Assembly (NCBI GenBank): GCA_016713245.1
Contig: JADJPM010000001.1
Span: 2,480,001 to 2,544,000 of the forward strand
DNA from: Verrucomicrobiaceae bacterium
Lineage (GTDB): Bacteria > Verrucomicrobiota > Verrucomicrobiia > Verrucomicrobiales > Verrucomicrobiaceae
Direction of reading: 5' to 3'
Length of the DNA stretch: 64,000 nucleotides
Both the position numbers and the translations under genes were made by a program. The notes below the pieces were generated by a model that saw nothing but the letters and a program-made list of their open reading frames with translations, searched no databases and was not told the DNA's origin. Shown piece after piece: positions 63,895 through 64,000 of the stretch (positions are counted from its first letter, which is position 1; each line of letters begins with the position of its first letter).

Positions 63895-64000
63895 ATGGCC
63901 GTCGTTATCCGTCTCCGTCAAGAAGGTGCCAGGCACCGTCCTGTCTTCCGCATCATCGCCACCGACAAGCGCGTCCGTCGTGATGGCCGCTTCCTTGAGA
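63895..64000 (+). CDS. rpsP: Ribosomal protein S16 (start only)
   Basis: The first 35 codons of small-subunit ribosomal protein S16: MAVVIRLRQEGARHRPVFRI then IATDKRVRRDGRFLE. The MAVxIRL start and the RDGRFLE motif are diagnostic. The gene runs beyond the window. Confidence 0.95.
   Translation, partial: MAVVIRLRQEGARHRPVFRIIATDKRVRRDGRFLE

Noticed and set aside
1..64000. CRISPR arrays, tRNA or rRNA genes
   Set aside because: No regularly spaced direct repeats with unique spacers and no cloverleaf or rRNA-like sequence was noticed on reading; a tRNAscan run would be needed to exclude a tRNA fully.

Overview
The window looks like a chromosomal segment of a Verrucomicrobia-type bacterium from the PVC group, probably near Prosthecobacter/Verrucomicrobiaceae. 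The evidence is gene content. There are planctomycete/verrucomicrobial secreted families: a Piru_Ver-type dehydrogenase-like N-terminus, PSCyt1-PSCyt2-PSD1 (DUF1549/DUF1553), two DUF1501 proteins, a DUF1080 protein, and a protein pairing PSCyt1 domains with an FGE domain. An ECF sigma factor sits next to a giant Ser/Thr kinase. GC is high, so most genes carry long antisense shadow ORFs. No rRNA, tRNA or CRISPR array was seen.

Layout. 1-4.3 kb: partial secreted dehydrogenase-like gene, lnt, a CPXCG zinc-ribbon protein, two tiny lipoproteins ending at a strong terminator, and tsaD. 4.3-12.2 kb: a five-gene minus-strand operon with a MoxR AAA+ ATPase, two long proteins with probable C-terminal beta-propellers (one also with a degenerate vWA-like segment), and two smaller proteins. 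It matches the predicted MoxR-vWA-beta-propeller ternary systems and is the best candidate here for a poorly described system. 12.3-28 kb: secreted catabolic and cytochrome-like genes mixed with GNAT, MOSC and WD40-like genes. 28.2-32.5 kb: two nearly identical group II introns joined head to tail with no spacer. 32.5-38.1 kb: a 1622-residue protein combining Ser/Thr kinase, membrane region, SecD P1-head-like, M23 peptidase and secretin-like parts, with its ECF sigma factor. 38-46 kb: a Cys/Gly-tailed membrane protein, the DUF4130/radical SAM pair, a beta-helix protein, a phosphoesterase, and a four-helix-bundle gene bounded by inverted repeats. 46-64 kb: orphan formate dehydrogenase alpha subunit, apbE, nagA, an ABC-PLD-SDR operon, a polysaccharide deacetylase, a DUF4838 protein, a RNase H-fold nuclease, infA with an unusual repetitive N-terminus, and the start of rpsP.

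Two themes stand out beyond gene content. First, imperfect palindromes of several families lie not only between genes but in frame inside coding sequences, including a cytochrome-like protein and the catalytic domain of the kinase. Second, in two places a short gene is sandwiched between an intact gene and a second, diverged copy of that gene's 3' end. This suggests the short genes arrived on DNA from a relative by recombination at the gene tail.

All family names come from reading motifs by eye. No database search was run. Start codons were chosen from signal peptides, family N-termini and spacing, and are uncertain where stated.
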